A DNA stretch of 64,000 nt from Oscillospiraceae bacterium (GCA_029225165.1 JAQXVY010000012.1:1-64000); one strand, 5' to 3'; numbered from the stretch's first letter, positions 1 through 11,705 are shown. Notes: a model not told the origin generated them from the sequence alone. Numbers and translations are program-made.

Positions 1-96
1 CACAACATAGTTACATCGGGTGTAGGAGTTTACGGCCCGTACATCAGAGTTGGTACCCACGCAGAGGTAGTCAGCATTGATGTAAGTTTTAAATAA
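1..96 (+). CDS. C-terminal end of an unidentified protein (partial)
   Basis: Frame 1 is open from the window edge for 31 codons and ends with TAA at 94-96. The fragment begins HNIVTSGVGVYGPYIRVG and ends DVSFK; it alternates small and hydrophobic residues and looks beta-rich. A strong intrinsic terminator follows 16 bases later, which supports a real gene end on the plus strand. Too little is visible to assign a family. Confidence 0.45.
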   Translation, partial: HNIVTSGVGVYGPYIRVGTHAEVVSIDVSFK

Positions 97-111
97 TTTT
101 CAATTAATTTT

Positions 112-138
112 ACAGGCGAATTTTTCGCCTGTTTTTTT
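112..138 (+). terminator. Rho-independent terminator of the partial gene
   Basis: A perfect 9-bp stem (ACAGGCGAA / TTCGCCTGT) with a TTT loop is followed by a run of seven T. It lies just downstream of the stop codon at 96. Confidence 0.85.
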
Positions 139-180
139 CTATAAAAGTATAATTGATACTAATTACTCCTATAACCACAA

Positions 181-333
181 CCCTGTCATTCCCAGCTTGT
201 CGAGGAATCCCATTTCTCTACAACTTATTTTGTCAGAGAAATCACACTTTCCTGTAACCTGTTATTGTCGGTTAATGCACTACTGCTTTCCTTTCAGATT
301 CCTCGGTCGTTTCACTTCCTCGGAATGACAGGG
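181..333. repeat. Dispersed palindromic element, family A, copy 1
   Basis: A 153-bp element is bounded by a perfect 12-bp terminal inverted repeat (CCCTGTCATTCC / GGAATGACAGGG). An inner inverted pair, GAGGAATC / GATTCCTC, lies just inside. A related copy is at 57681-57829 and a partial one at 6640-6716. No ORF of note is inside, so it resembles a non-autonomous, MITE-like intergenic repeat. Confidence 0.75.
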
Positions 334-356
334 TTTGGTATATTTCACTGCTTAAA

Positions 357-388
357 GAAAAACAATCCCCTGCCTTTTGGCAGGGGAT
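357..388 (-). terminator. Terminator of the dockerin pullulanase gene
   Basis: A 10-bp stem, ATCCCCTGCC / GGCAGGGGAT with a TTTT loop, is followed on the minus strand by a T-rich tract. It sits 14 bases beyond the stop codon of the pullulanase gene. Confidence 0.85.
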
Positions 389-401
389 AAGTTTTATGCG
401 A

Positions 402-3400
402 TTATTGTGCGTCAGGATTGCTTGTGTAGAACTTTAGGAAGTCGCCCTTATCAACAACTGTGCTGTCGTTGATTACAGCCCACAGCTCACTCTCTGTATG
501 ACCTGTGTAGTCCTTGGTCTGAGTTGAACCGTTGTTGTTGATGATAACACCATAAGAAAGTCCGTTTGGAATCTTAAATTTAGCTGTGTACCAATCGGAA
601 TCAGCATCCTTTGTCATCTTCTGACCCGGCCATGCGTCATAGATGTCACCTGCATCGTGCCATGCCCAAAGGGTAGGAGTCCAGCTAAGGGCACCGCTGT
701 GCTTTACATGAAGTGTAACATCATAGTTATCGTCATCATAGTAGAAGAGTACGAGTCCGTTTTCAAAAGTATGTGTAAGTGTTACTCTTGTTTCTTCCCC
801 TGAAATACTGTTGGAGTTGTACTTGTAACCAACAATGGAGATTGGCTCATAGGTGTCTGTCTTACCTGCAACAACCTTGTAAGTTTTGTCAGGAGCGATA
901 ACCTTCTTTGTTTCCTTGCTGAGGTATCTTACTGTCACCTTATTCACAATACCAACATCATCCTTGTTGATGTACTTCTGAACCATAGTTACATCCTTAA
1001 CATCAACATTTCCGTCCATATTAAAGTCGGCAACAAACTTTTCATCATCACTAAATTCAATAGCCTTGTTTACATACTTCTGAACCTTTGTTGCATCCTT
1101 AATAGTCAATTCTTTTCTGCCTGTGAGAGTTTTCTTAAGTGAAGCAGGAATATACTTGCTGTACTTGTATGTAACAGTCTTGTCAGTAGTGCCAAATGTA
1201 CCCTTTTCTTCGCCGCCAACACCCTCGAGAACATACTCAAGGTCATATTCCGAGTTAGGAGCAACCTTGTATTTGTCGCCTGCCTTACCGTAAAGTACAC
1301 GCTTGGACATAATTTCGCCGGTTTCAATATTTTTGCTGACAACTGCAATCTTAGAAGAATTTGTTGTGATGTTGCAGGCATCAAATGTGCTCTTTTCAAC
1401 AAGAATCATTGCAGAAGATGCAGGAACTGTGATTGTCTTGCCCTTAACTACCTCAATAGCAGAAAGACCGGCTTCTTCTGTGTTTGCAACAACAACCCAC
1501 TCTGTGGTGTCCTTTACACGGGAGTCAAAGCTCAGGTCAACATCAGCTGCGCTTGTTGTACTGCTGTTTGCAAGAAGTGCAACCTTGTTCCATTCACCTT
1601 CAACGGTGTTGGAAATTGTGAAAGCGAATGCTTTATCATCAATTGTCAAGGCACTGCTAATCTTGTACTGGTTCTTAGAAACCTCTACATCATCAGTTGT
1701 GAATGGTGAGAATGCCTTACGAATATCCATCATACCTCTGTAATATGATACAAGGTCAGCATTCTTAACAATCTCTTCCCAGTCAATCATATTTAGAGTT
1801 GGAGATGACTTGTAGGAGTTGTCGTCACCGTCTTTTGAACGAGCCATCTCTTCACCGGCAAGCATAAAGTGCATACCCTGTGAAGTAGCAGCTATTGTTT
1901 CGGCAAATTTGTTAAGATGAATCAGTTTTTCATCCCTCTGTCTGTACACTACATTATTGCCGTTTACAGACATACCTAACTTATCGTAAAGTGTGTTGTT
2001 ATCGTGACAGGACATATAGTTTACGCACTGTCCGGGATTCACAGCCTTCCAGTTACAGGAACCGCCAACAGCGTTGGCTCTGATACCGTATTTAACACCC
2101 TTACAGTTACCAACAATGTTACCCTGAACAAAGCCCTTTGATGTAGCGGCAGAAAAACTACCCTTCATACTATCTCTGAACTGGTCGTTAAACATACCGA
2201 TTCTTGAGTCGATAAGCTTTGTGGAGGTCTGGTTACACATTACAACTTCATTACCGTCGCAGTCAACGATGTCGTGAGTTGATGACATACTCCAGCCTTC
2301 ACCGTACATAAGCATACCCGCATCAATAGTGTCAAGACTCTGGCGGATAGCGTCCATTGTTACATTGTCGTGAAGACCCATAAGGTCAAAACGGAAACCG
2401 TCAACATGGTATTCCTCTGCCCAGTACTTTGTGGACTGAACCATAAAGTTACGGAACATTGCTCTTTCGGAAGCTGTGTCGTTACCGCAGCCTGAACCGC
2501 TTGAGAATGCGTCGGCGGCAGTTTTTCTGTAATAATAATCAGGAACACAAGCCTGGAAGGATGTGCTTGTATTGTATGTATGGTTGTAAACAACGTCCAT
2601 AATTACACCGATACCGGCATTATGGAGTGCCTGAATCATCTGCTTACATTCTTTGATTCTAACATTACCGTCATATGGGTTAGTTGAATATGAACCCTCT
2701 GGAACATTGTAGTTCATTGGGTCATAACCCCAGTTAAACTGGCTGTCGGAGCCGGACTCATCAACTGAGCCGAAGTCATAGAATGGGTTAATCTGAACAT
2801 ATGTTACGCCTAACTCCTTGAGGTAGTCGATACAGGTTGAAACATCACCCTCGCCGTTAAGTGTTGTACCTGTTTCTGTGAAAGCAAGGTACTTACCACG
2901 GTGTCCTTTAGAAACACCTGAGTTTTCAGCGTAAGAAAAGTCTTTTACATGGATTTCCCAAATTGAAGCGTCGGACTGGTCTTCTGTGATAACGTGCTTA
3001 TCATTTTCCCAGCCTTCAGGGTCGGTGGAGTCAAGGTCACAAACCATTGAACGCTGTCCGTTAGCACCTGTTGCAACAGAATATACATCCACAGTTTCCT
3101 TGGTGGTAACTGTATCGGTAGCAATACTCTTTGCAGTTATGGAGTAGGTGTAGTAAACGTTCTTCTGGTCACCCTCAAGAATTGTTGACCAAACGCCTGT
3201 TGTTTCGTCATAGGTCATCTCGGACTTAGATAAAAGCTGAGCACCCGGTTCTTCGTCTGTGCCTGTTGCATAAAGGTTAAGTACACATCTTGTTGCTGTT
3301 GGCGCCCACACCTTAAAGGTTGTCTGCTCCGGTGTGTAGGTTGCACCAAGGTCTGTTTGGTCATAGCGATATTTGCTGTCAATTTCGTGAGCTGCAGTTT

Positions 3401-3509
3401 CGTACTTGTTAGCGGCTGCTGCTGCTGATGAAGAAATTACTGCAAACGGAATGATGGTTGCAACCATCATAATCGCAAGAACAATTGAAATAATTTTTCT
3501 AAGTTTCAT
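402..3509 (-). CDS. Secreted type I pullulanase (GH13) with dockerin and C-terminal starch-binding module
   Basis: This 1035-residue enzyme should cleave alpha-1,6 branch linkages in pullulan, amylopectin or limit dextrins outside the cell. Residues 1-33 form a signal peptide and about 50-150 a CBM48-like domain. The GH13 catalytic domain carries the type I pullulanase motif NWGYDP (259-264), region I DVVYNH (305-310), nucleophile Asp375 in GFRFD, acid Glu404 in YGEGW and Asp503 in CHDNN. A MucBP-like segment follows at about 718-785. A dockerin at about 797-850 has one canonical calcium loop (DFNMDGNVDVKD) and a first loop (TGRKELTIKDA) that has lost most acidic ligands. Residues about 929-1020 resemble a CBM26-type starch-binding module (WAWHDAG, AWPG, NNNGSTQT). 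A strong AAGGAGG supports the start. It lies 34 bases after the other pullulanase gene and is probably co-transcribed with it. A cohesin partner is not in the window. Confidence 0.93.
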   Translation of the reverse strand: MKLRKIISIVLAIMMVATIIPFAVISSSAAAAANKYETAAHEIDSKYRYDQTDLGATYTPEQTTFKVWAPTATRCVLNLYATGTDEEPGAQLLSKSEMTYDETTGVWSTILEGDQKNVYYTYSITAKSIATDTVTTKETVDVYSVATGANGQRSMVCDLDSTDPEGWENDKHVITEDQSDASIWEIHVKDFSYAENSGVSKGHRGKYLAFTETGTTLNGEGDVSTCIDYLKELGVTYVQINPFYDFGSVDESGSDSQFNWGYDPMNYNVPEGSYSTNPYDGNVRIKECKQMIQALHNAGIGVIMDVVYNHTYNTSTSFQACVPDYYYRKTAADAFSSGSGCGNDTASERAMFRNFMVQSTKYWAEEYHVDGFRFDLMGLHDNVTMDAIRQSLDTIDAGMLMYGEGWSMSSTHDIVDCDGNEVVMCNQTSTKLIDSRIGMFNDQFRDSMKGSFSAATSKGFVQGNIVGNCKGVKYGIRANAVGGSCNWKAVNPGQCVNYMSCHDNNTLYDKLGMSVNGNNVVYRQRDEKLIHLNKFAETIAATSQGMHFMLAGEEMARSKDGDDNSYKSSPTLNMIDWEEIVKNADLVSYYRGMMDIRKAFSPFTTDDVEVSKNQYKISSALTIDDKAFAFTISNTVEGEWNKVALLANSSTTSAADVDLSFDSRVKDTTEWVVVANTEEAGLSAIEVVKGKTITVPASSAMILVEKSTFDACNITTNSSKIAVVSKNIETGEIMSKRVLYGKAGDKYKVAPNSEYDLEYVLEGVGGEEKGTFGTTDKTVTYKYSKYIPASLKKTLTGRKELTIKDATKVQKYVNKAIEFSDDEKFVADFNMDGNVDVKDVTMVQKYINKDDVGIVNKVTVRYLSKETKKVIAPDKTYKVVAGKTDTYEPISIVGYKYNSNSISGEETRVTLTHTFENGLVLFYYDDDNYDVTLHVKHSGALSWTPTLWAWHDAGDIYDAWPGQKMTKDADSDWYTAKFKIPNGLSYGVIINNNGSTQTKDYTGHTESELWAVINDSTVVDKGDFLKFYTSNPDAQ

Positions 3510-3543
3510 AAATTCCTCCTTGTTTTAATTCTTAAAAAGAATA

Positions 3544-6369
3544 TTATTTCTGAATTTCAATGCCCTCTCTCCTCTTTTTTACAATAGTTGAGTGAGCCTT
3601 TAGATAAATACCTGCACCTGCGAGCATTGCTCCCAGTGCAAGAATTATTGAAACAACAACCATTTTTGTGGTGTTGTCATCTAACAAATAATTATAAATT
3701 ACGGTTTGCTGAGCCTTGGTAAATTTGCCCTTGGCATTCTTTGGAGAAGAAACTAAGGTAAGGTTATCGTATTCCTTTTCTTTAGTGCTAAATGATTCGT
3801 TCACATTGCCCTCAAGGAGTTCAATATCCATTACATTTCCGTCGGAGTCCATATAAATTACATTGACCTGACATTTTTCTGTTTTTGCCTTGGTATATTT
3901 GTAGGTTACCACCTTATCTCCCTGGGCAAAAAGTCCTGCTCCGTTTTCGGGAAGTGCGTCTGTGTCAAGGGTGTAGCCCTTGACTGAGGGAATTTCCTCG
4001 GTAAAATACTGCTGTCCCGAATGGTTTGTAAGCACCTTGCTTGGTGCAATTTCCTTTTCGCTTTGGGAGTCCACATACCTGATTGTAACTGAACTTACAG
4101 TACCCTTATATGCCTCAACAGTAAATGATGCGTGTTTATTTTCTTCTTCAAATGTACCTGTTGTGTCCTCTTTGTCAAGAATCTTGTACTTTTTCAGCAC
4201 TTCATTTCCGGGAGTTATGCTGTACTTTTCGCCGATTTTACCCTCAACGATTTCGGTCATAACCTTTTCGCCGGACTTGCTGTCTATATAGTCAACAACA
4301 ACTGCACCATTTGTGCTTTTGCAGGATTTTTCGTAGCTTTCTTTATCCACAAGGATAACAGCCGAGCTTGGCTTTGCATCAACACTTCCGCTGACTTCGC
4401 CTAAATTTCTAAGTCCTGCTGTTTCATCATCGGCAATCATTACCCACTTTTCAGGGAGGCTTTTGTCATCAAGCTTTACTGTTGTTGTTTTCTCTGTGTT
4501 TCCGTTGAGGACAACAACTGCATTTTTAAAGCTGTCACCCTCAAGTCCCTTTACCGAAAATGCTACCACACCATCATCAGTATCAAAGTAATCAATACTT
4601 TGGGCTGTGTTTGAGCTTGGGTCACGGAATGCTTTGAACTTACTGCGAATGTCAATCATACCCTTGTAGTACTGTACAACATCGCTGTATTCGTCAACTG
4701 CACTCCAGTCAATCATATTTATCTTAACATCGGATTTATAGCTGTTTTCATCCCCGTCCTTACTTCTGCAAAATTCCTCACCTGCAAGGAAGAATGTCAT
4801 ACCCTGGGATGAAAAGATTGCCGCTGAATTAAGCTTTGTCATTTCAACAAGATTTGCACGGCGCTTTCTGTAATCCTTACTGTCGGGGTAAACAGAGTTT
4901 ACCAGCTTATCGTACAGAGTGTAGTTATCGTGACAACTGGAGTAGGACACAGTTTGGTTTGGAGATGTTGCCCAACCAAAGTTGCACTGTCCCTCAATGC
5001 CTGTCTTTAACTTGCCTGTGTTATTACCACTTGCCAAAAAGCCCTTTTCGGTGGCATCAAAGGTATTTCCCTTTAGTGCGTCACGGATTGTGTCGTCAAA
5101 TGCACCTATTCTCTCATCAAGGGAAGCCATATTGTCCTGATTTGCAAGTACTGTTCCGCTGTCGCAGGCAGTACTCATATTCCAAGCTTCACCATACATA
5201 ATTATCTGTGGGTCAATGTTGTCAAGGGACGCCCTGATTTGATTCATTGTTTCACAGTCGTGAAGTCCCATAAGGTCAAAACGGAAGCCGTCAATGTGGT
5301 ATTCCTTTGCCCAGTAGGTTATGGAGTCAATCATAAATTTGCGGAACATTTTATGTTCGGAGGCTGTATCGTTGCCACATCCGGAGCCGTTTGAGAAAGT
5401 TCCGTCGCTGTTCATTCTGTAATAGTAATTTGGAACAGTTCTGTTAAAGTAGCTGTCCTCGCCTGTGTAGGTGTGGTTATATACCACATCCATAATCACT
5501 CCGATTCCTGCGTCATGGAGTGCCTTTATCATCTGTTTACATTCGTTAATCCTTGTGTTTCCGTTGTACGGGTCTGTGGAATAGGAGCCTTCGGGAACAT
5601 TGTAGTTTACAGGGTCGTAACCCCAGTTGTACTGGTCGTCACTTCCTGTTTCATCAACAGAGCCAAAGTCATAGAACGGATTAATCTGAACATAATTAAC
5701 CCCAAGCTTTTTAAGATATGAAAGACAGGTTGGGGAATTACCGCTGATACCGTTTACCACAGTTCCGTCCTCTGTGAATGCAAGGAATTTTCCTCGATGC
5801 TCCTTGCTTACACCGGAATTTTCGGCATAGGAGAAGTCCTTAACCGATACCTCCCAAACAACTGCATCGGTTTGATTCTTAACGGTTTTTCGGGTGTCCT
5901 TATCCCAGCCCTGAGGGTTGGTTGATTTGAGGTCAACAATCATACCCCTTTTACCGTTTGCTCCTGCCGCCTTTGCGTAAATGTCAACAACCTCGTACTC
6001 CTTACCGCCGTTTGTTACAACATAGGTGTAGTACTTATTCTTTAAGTCGCCCTTAATTTTTACAGACCATACGCCTGTCGGCTTGTCAAATGAAAGGGAT
6101 TGCTCCTTGTAATATCCGTCCTTACTTTCGGAGTTTGAACCGTGCTTGTACAGCCTTACCTTAACTTCGGAGGCTGTTGGCGACCAAACCTTAAAGGTTG
6201 TGCTGTCCTTACTCCAAACAGCGCCTAAGTCGTCACCGTTATATGCAAATTTGTCAAGCTTTTGGGCATATGCAGAGTAATCTACCGCTTTTTTTGCACT
6301 AATATCCAACATAGTCAGTCCTAACATTAATATAATTACCAAAACCCCGGAAATCACACGCTTTGTCAT
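3544..6369 (-). CDS. Membrane-anchored type I pullulanase (GH13) with MucBP-like repeats
   Basis: This 941-residue paralogue of the downstream pullulanase should debranch alpha-glucans at the cell surface. An N-terminal signal segment (about 1-26) precedes a CBM48-like domain and a GH13 domain with YNWGYDP (247-253), DVVYNH (294-299), Asp365 in GFRFD, Glu394 in YGEAW and Asp481 in CHDN, so all catalytic residues are present. Three MucBP-like repeats lie at about 688-755, 760-826 and 834-895. A transmembrane helix (about 902-924) and a basic tail (KKRREG) end the protein; there is no LPxTG motif, so anchoring is by the membrane. It has no dockerin and no C-terminal starch-binding module. GGGAGG precedes the ATG. 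The two genes appear to be a duplicated pair whose products go to different places. Confidence 0.92.
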   Translation of the reverse strand: MTKRVISGVLVIILMLGLTMLDISAKKAVDYSAYAQKLDKFAYNGDDLGAVWSKDSTTFKVWSPTASEVKVRLYKHGSNSESKDGYYKEQSLSFDKPTGVWSVKIKGDLKNKYYTYVVTNGGKEYEVVDIYAKAAGANGKRGMIVDLKSTNPQGWDKDTRKTVKNQTDAVVWEVSVKDFSYAENSGVSKEHRGKFLAFTEDGTVVNGISGNSPTCLSYLKKLGVNYVQINPFYDFGSVDETGSDDQYNWGYDPVNYNVPEGSYSTDPYNGNTRINECKQMIKALHDAGIGVIMDVVYNHTYTGEDSYFNRTVPNYYYRMNSDGTFSNGSGCGNDTASEHKMFRKFMIDSITYWAKEYHIDGFRFDLMGLHDCETMNQIRASLDNIDPQIIMYGEAWNMSTACDSGTVLANQDNMASLDERIGAFDDTIRDALKGNTFDATEKGFLASGNNTGKLKTGIEGQCNFGWATSPNQTVSYSSCHDNYTLYDKLVNSVYPDSKDYRKRRANLVEMTKLNSAAIFSSQGMTFFLAGEEFCRSKDGDENSYKSDVKINMIDWSAVDEYSDVVQYYKGMIDIRSKFKAFRDPSSNTAQSIDYFDTDDGVVAFSVKGLEGDSFKNAVVVLNGNTEKTTTVKLDDKSLPEKWVMIADDETAGLRNLGEVSGSVDAKPSSAVILVDKESYEKSCKSTNGAVVVDYIDSKSGEKVMTEIVEGKIGEKYSITPGNEVLKKYKILDKEDTTGTFEEENKHASFTVEAYKGTVSSVTIRYVDSQSEKEIAPSKVLTNHSGQQYFTEEIPSVKGYTLDTDALPENGAGLFAQGDKVVTYKYTKAKTEKCQVNVIYMDSDGNVMDIELLEGNVNESFSTKEKEYDNLTLVSSPKNAKGKFTKAQQTVIYNYLLDDNTTKMVVVSIILALGAMLAGAGIYLKAHSTIVKKRREGIEIQK

Positions 6370-6639
6370 AGAATTTTCCTCCCAGGTTTCACATAAATAT
6401 CCTAAAGCTACACTTCACATCACAGATATGCAGTATTATCTTGATTAATTTTACCAAAAATAAATTATATATATTTTCTAAAAAAGAAATAAACCGTCTT
6501 TCCAAACGGTTTAGATGTAGAAAAATCAGGTGAAAATATAGGCAATTTGACAGTATTATTTTTTCAATATTGAAATAATTGTTAAGAAACACTGAATAAA
6601 TCACAATATGAAAGTATGATTTTTCTAAAATAATAAGTG

Positions 6640-6716
6640 GTAGAGGAAGGGGATTCCTCGACAAGCTGGTCATGACAGGGGGCGAACTCGGAATGACAGG
6701 GGGAGGAATTATATCA
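6640..6716 (-). repeat. Partial family A element joined to a family B end
   Basis: Read on the minus strand this carries the family A left half (CCTGTCATTCCGAG, then GCTTGTCGAGGAATCC and CTTCCTCTACCAC). Instead of the family A right end, the sequence continues at 6586-6609 into AACACTGAATAAATCAC-type sequence that matches the end of the family B element at 53278-53438. It looks like a hybrid or a nested insertion. The rest of the 382-base gap between 6370 and 6751 is AT-rich and holds no convincing gene. Confidence 0.6.
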
Positions 6717-6730
6717 TTCCGAATTCCGAA

Positions 6731-8067
<1,337 letters not shown>

Positions 8068-8101
8068 GTATTTATACCTATGATGTTAGGGAAAAACCGT
8101 A

Positions 8102-9187
8102 TTAGTCCAGGTAATCCTTTAAAATCTTACTTCTTGATGGGTGTCTAAGCTTTCTGAGAGCCTTAGCCTCAATCTGACGGATACGCTCACGAGTAACCTT
8201 AAATTCCTTACCAACCTCTTCAAGTGTACGACTTCTGCCGTCCTCAAGACCAAAGCGAAGTCGGAGTACCTTTTCTTCCCTTGGGGTAAGGGTATCAAGC
8301 ACTTCGTTAAGCTGTTCTCTGAGAAGTGTGTGGGATGCGGCATCTGCAGGTGCAGGAGCGTCATCATCAGGGATAAAGTCACCAAGGTGAGAATCCTCCT
8401 CCTCACCGATAGGTGTTTCAAGGGAAACAGGCTCCTGTGCAACACGCATAATGTCCCTAACCTTGTCAACAGGCATTTCAAGCTCCTCTGCGATTTCGTC
8501 AGCAGTTGGTTCGTGACCGTTTTGGTGAAGGAGCTGAGAAGAAATTTTCTTAACCTTGTTGATAGTTTCAACCATATGAACAGGAATACGGATTGTTCTG
8601 CCCTGGTCGGCAATAGCCCTTGTGATAGCCTGTCTTATCCACCAAGTGGCATATGTGGAGAACTTAAAGCCTTTGGTGTAGTCAAACTTATCAACAGCCT
8701 TTAAAAGACCTAAGTTACCCTCCTGAATAAGGTCGAGGAACAGCATACCTCTGCCCAAATACCTTTTGGCTATTGAAACAACAAGTCTGAGGTTGGCTTG
8801 GCAAAGTCGTTTTTTTGCCTCTGCATCACCGTCGGAAATTTTTATGGCAAGGTCAATTTCTTCTTCAGGAGAAAGTAGGGGAACTCTGCCTATTTCCTTA
8901 AGATAAACCTTGACAGGGTCGTCAATGGCAACTCTTTCAGCCGAAGGATCTCCCCCTTTGTCGGCTTTGTCGGCAACAATTTCGATGTCGGATAAATCCA
9001 TATCGGTTTCTTCAATAATCACAACACCGTTTTGCTCAAGGGAATCATACAGCTTTTCCAGCTGTTCAGGTGAAAACTCGATTTCACCTATGGCGTCAAG
9101 TATTTCTTGGTTTGTAAGCTTTCCTTTAGCCTTGCCCTGTTCAATAATATCCTTGATTATTGTTTTCTTATCAACCTGTCCACTCAT
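8102..9187 (-). CDS. rpoD: Primary RNA polymerase sigma factor RpoD/SigA
   Basis: The housekeeping sigma-70 factor directs RNA polymerase to TTGACA/TATAAT promoters, several of which are visible in this window. At 361 residues it has the short form typical of Firmicutes. An acidic region 1.1 comes first, then region 1.2 ([17 protein letters not shown]), region 2 with [16 protein letters not shown], region 3, and region 4 with [17 protein letters not shown] and the helix-turn-helix [18 protein letters not shown]. It follows dnaG by 11 bases, the conserved dnaG-rpoD core of the macromolecular synthesis operon. Confidence 0.98.
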   Translation of the reverse strand: MSGQVDKKTIIKDIIEQGKAKGKLTNQEILDAIGEIEFSPEQLEKLYDSLEQNGVVIIEETDMDLSDIEIVADKADKGGDPSAERVAIDDPVKVYLKEIGRVPLLSPEEEIDLAIKISDGDAEAKKRLCQANLRLVVSIAKRYLGRGMLFLDLIQEGNLGLLKAVDKFDYTKGFKFSTYATWWIRQAITRAIADQGRTIRIPVHMVETINKVKKISSQLLHQNGHEPTADEIAEELEMPVDKVRDIMRVAQEPVSLETPIGEEEDSHLGDFIPDDDAPAPADAASHTLLREQLNEVLDTLTPREEKVLRLRFGLEDGRSRTLEEVGKEFKVTRERIRQIEAKALRKLRHPSRSKILKDYLD

Positions 9188-9198
9188 AAAAAAATCTC

Positions 9199-10965
9199 CT
9201 ATTCTTTCTTCTCTCTAAGTTTTTTTATGTAATCGTTAATCTCCTCAACAGAGGCATTAGCGATGTCCTCTTTTTTAAATTTGTGCTTTTCTTCAAGTAT
9301 GATATTGATGTATTCGTCTATCATCTGTTGTGTTGGATTAACTGTTACTGTGTGCTGAATAATACCGTAGATTTTGGATATTTCATCCTGTGTGAAATCT
9401 TGATTTATGGTATTCAGCGGTTCGTAACCATTGTTTATCTTTTCTAAAACATACCTGAAAAGACTTTTGTTAAAATCTGTGACAAATCCATCAACAGAAA
9501 TCTTTGAAGAAACATAAGGCGCTAACTCCGGGTGGTTAATTGTGTGGGAAATAAGCATTTCTTCTGCCTTTGTAGCCCTTGGCTCATCCTTATGCTGTGT
9601 ATTGATTTTATCATCCTGCCCAGATAGGGCTGTTTGGAATTTTCTGAATTCCTTTTTCTGATAACCTCTTTTTCGCTGTCTGTTAAGCCTTTTAAGCTCC
9701 GAAATGATGGTTTCCCTTTGAACACCTGTTTCTTCGGCAAGTTTTGAAGAATACACATCCTGTTCAATACCGTCGTCAATGGCTGAAAGCACCTTTACAG
9801 CCTCGTCAAGATACTGCACCCTTTGATTGGGTTGCTTTAGGTCATATTTTGCCCTCACCTTAGAAAGCCTGTACTCGGTGTCGTTTGAACTGCCGTTTAC
9901 CAAGTTGTAAAAGGCGGCAGAACCGTTGTCACCGTGTTTTTTAATAAACTCGTCAGGGTCTTTTCCGTCGGGGACTGTCAAAACCCTGATGTTAAGTCCT
10001 GACTTTCTGAGAATATCAATGGCTCTTTGGGTTGCCTTTTGACCTGCCTCGTCAGCATCGTAGCAGATTATTACCTCGTCTGCAAAGCGTTTCATCAGCA
10101 CTGCCTGTTCAGTTGTTAGGGCTGTTCCCAGTGTTGCAACGGCATTTTCAAAACCTGCTTGATTGACGGATATTACATCCATATAACCCTCGCACAGGAT
10201 AAGTGTTCTGTCGGGGGTGTTTTTTGCATTGTTTAGTGAAAACAGATTGGCACTTTTCTTGAAAACAGGTGTGTCGCTTGTGTTGAGGTACTTTGGCTTT
10301 TGGTCGGTCATAATGCGACCGCCAAAGGCAATTACATTGCCCCGTACATCAATTATGGGGAACATAACACGATTGTAAAACCTGTCGTTTGTACCCTTAC
10401 CGCTTTTGTTTTTGTAAACAAGGTTTGCACTTACAAGCTCGTTTTCACGAAAGCCCAAATCCCTTAAGTGGTTGGACAAAGCAAATCTGCTGTCGGGGGC
10501 AAAGCCAAGACCGAAACGACGGATTGTCTTTTCGGAAAGTCCTCTTTCGCGAAGGTACTCAAGTCCTGCCTGTCCCTCCTTGCTGTAAAGCATTTTGTGG
10601 AAAAACCTTGCCGATTCTCTATTTGCCTCATAAATTCGCTTTCTGAGCTGAGTCATAGAGTCGTCATAGCTGTTTTCAGGCATATTCATTCCAACTCTTT
10701 GAGCCAAAAAGCGCACAGCCTCAATGTAATCAAGGTTTTCTATCTTCATAATAAAGGTGATTACATCTCCGCCGGCACCGCATCCAAAGCAGTAGAATGA
10801 ATTATTTTCGGTGTATATATTAAAGGAAGGTGTTTTTTCGCCGTGAAAAGGACAAAGACCAACCATATTCCTGCCCTTTCGCTTAAGGCTGATGTAGCTT
10901 GACGCAATATCCGTCAAGTCGCATCTCATTTTTAGTTCCTGCAAAAATTCCTCAGGCAACGCCAA
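9199..10965 (-). CDS. dnaG: DNA primase DnaG
   Basis: Synthesises RNA primers at the replication fork. The N-terminus has the CHC2 zinc-binding domain ([11 protein letters not shown] and [12 protein letters not shown]). The centre has the TOPRIM domain (LCEGYMDVI, then [11 protein letters not shown]), and the C-terminal part would bind the DnaB helicase. The open frame reaches a GTG at 10998, but GGGGAGG lies inside that extension and points to a TTG start at 10965 (product starting [10 protein letters not shown]), which also matches the family N-terminus. Total length is then 588 residues. It precedes rpoD in an operon. Confidence 0.96.
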   Translation of the reverse strand: MALPEEFLQELKMRCDLTDIASSYISLKRKGRNMVGLCPFHGEKTPSFNIYTENNSFYCFGCGAGGDVITFIMKIENLDYIEAVRFLAQRVGMNMPENSYDDSMTQLRKRIYEANRESARFFHKMLYSKEGQAGLEYLRERGLSEKTIRRFGLGFAPDSRFALSNHLRDLGFRENELVSANLVYKNKSGKGTNDRFYNRVMFPIIDVRGNVIAFGGRIMTDQKPKYLNTSDTPVFKKSANLFSLNNAKNTPDRTLILCEGYMDVISVNQAGFENAVATLGTALTTEQAVLMKRFADEVIICYDADEAGQKATQRAIDILRKSGLNIRVLTVPDGKDPDEFIKKHGDNGSAAFYNLVNGSSNDTEYRLSKVRAKYDLKQPNQRVQYLDEAVKVLSAIDDGIEQDVYSSKLAEETGVQRETIISELKRLNRQRKRGYQKKEFRKFQTALSGQDDKINTQHKDEPRATKAEEMLISHTINHPELAPYVSSKISVDGFVTDFNKSLFRYVLEKINNGYEPLNTINQDFTQDEISKIYGIIQHTVTVNPTQQMIDEYINIILEEKHKFKKEDIANASVEEINDYIKKLREKKE

Positions 10966-11071
10966 GCTATCACTTCCTCCCCTTACAAACGCTGTCACTT
11001 ATTATATACGACAAAAATTAAAATATTCCTCCCATAATGGGTAAAAAATTTTTAAAATATGAAAACAATTC

Positions 11072-11695
11072 TTAAAAAGAGTAAAATTTTTCCTCAATAA
11101 CAGTAGTTTCAAGCTGTCCGTTTGTTGCATCGGCAAGTTTTTTGTTGAAAAAATTAAGTTTATCAGTTGGAATGTGGAATTTTACAACTACATTCTCCAA
11201 AAATACTGTGTCGTCAACTATTCCCTCACATTCGGGAATCAGGGACGCAATTTTGCCGTAGCGGTCGTAATTCAGCTTTATTTCACAGTTAAAGCACTTT
11301 TCCATCTTGAGAATTTTGGATGCATCAAGTGCTATTTTTGCACCGTGGCTGTATGCCCTCACAAGTCCTCCGGCACCAAGCATTATACCGCCAAAATACC
11401 TTGTTACCACTATGACGGTATCAACAACGCTGTTTTTGTTCAGCACATCAAGCACAGGAACTCCGGCAGTACCCTGTGGCTCGCCGTCATCGGAGTAACG
11501 CTTGATAAAGCCCTCTCTAAGGCTGTAAGCATACACATTGTGAGTTGCATCATAGTGCTTTTTTCTCTTTTCATTAATGAAGTCTATTGCTTCCTGTTCA
11601 GTTTTTATCGGTTTGCAATAACCGATAAATCGGCTGTGCTTTTCAACAAATTCAGCCTGATTTTCTTCCTTGGTTGTAAAGTAGAATTCTCCCAT
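11072..11695 (-). CDS. YigZ/IMPACT family protein
   Basis: This protein of about 207 residues belongs to the YigZ/IMPACT family, whose bacterial members have an N-terminal UPF0029 domain and a C-terminal ferredoxin-like fold; their role is not settled. Recognisable motifs are HSRFIGYC, YSDDGEPQGTAGVP and VVTRYFGGIMLGAGGLVRAYS. The open frame extends to 11725, but that extension overlaps the rpmE terminator; AAGGA seven bases before the ATG at 11695 (MGEFYFT) fixes the start. It follows rpmE on the same strand. Confidence 0.9.
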   Translation of the reverse strand: MGEFYFTTKEENQAEFVEKHSRFIGYCKPIKTEQEAIDFINEKRKKHYDATHNVYAYSLREGFIKRYSDDGEPQGTAGVPVLDVLNKNSVVDTVIVVTRYFGGIMLGAGGLVRAYSHGAKIALDASKILKMEKCFNCEIKLNYDRYGKIASLIPECEGIVDDTVFLENVVVKFHIPTDKLNFFNKKLADATNGQLETTVIEEKFYSF

Positions 11696-11705
11696 AGCAA
11701 TCCTT

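Noticed and set aside
6389-6673. 94-codon ORF on the minus strand downstream of enolase
   Set aside because: It spans repeat-element sequence, is rich in Ile, Phe and Leu without pattern, and has no ribosome binding site.
8141-8704. 187-codon plus-strand ORF inside rpoD
   Set aside because: Antisense shadow of sigma factor regions 2 to 4.
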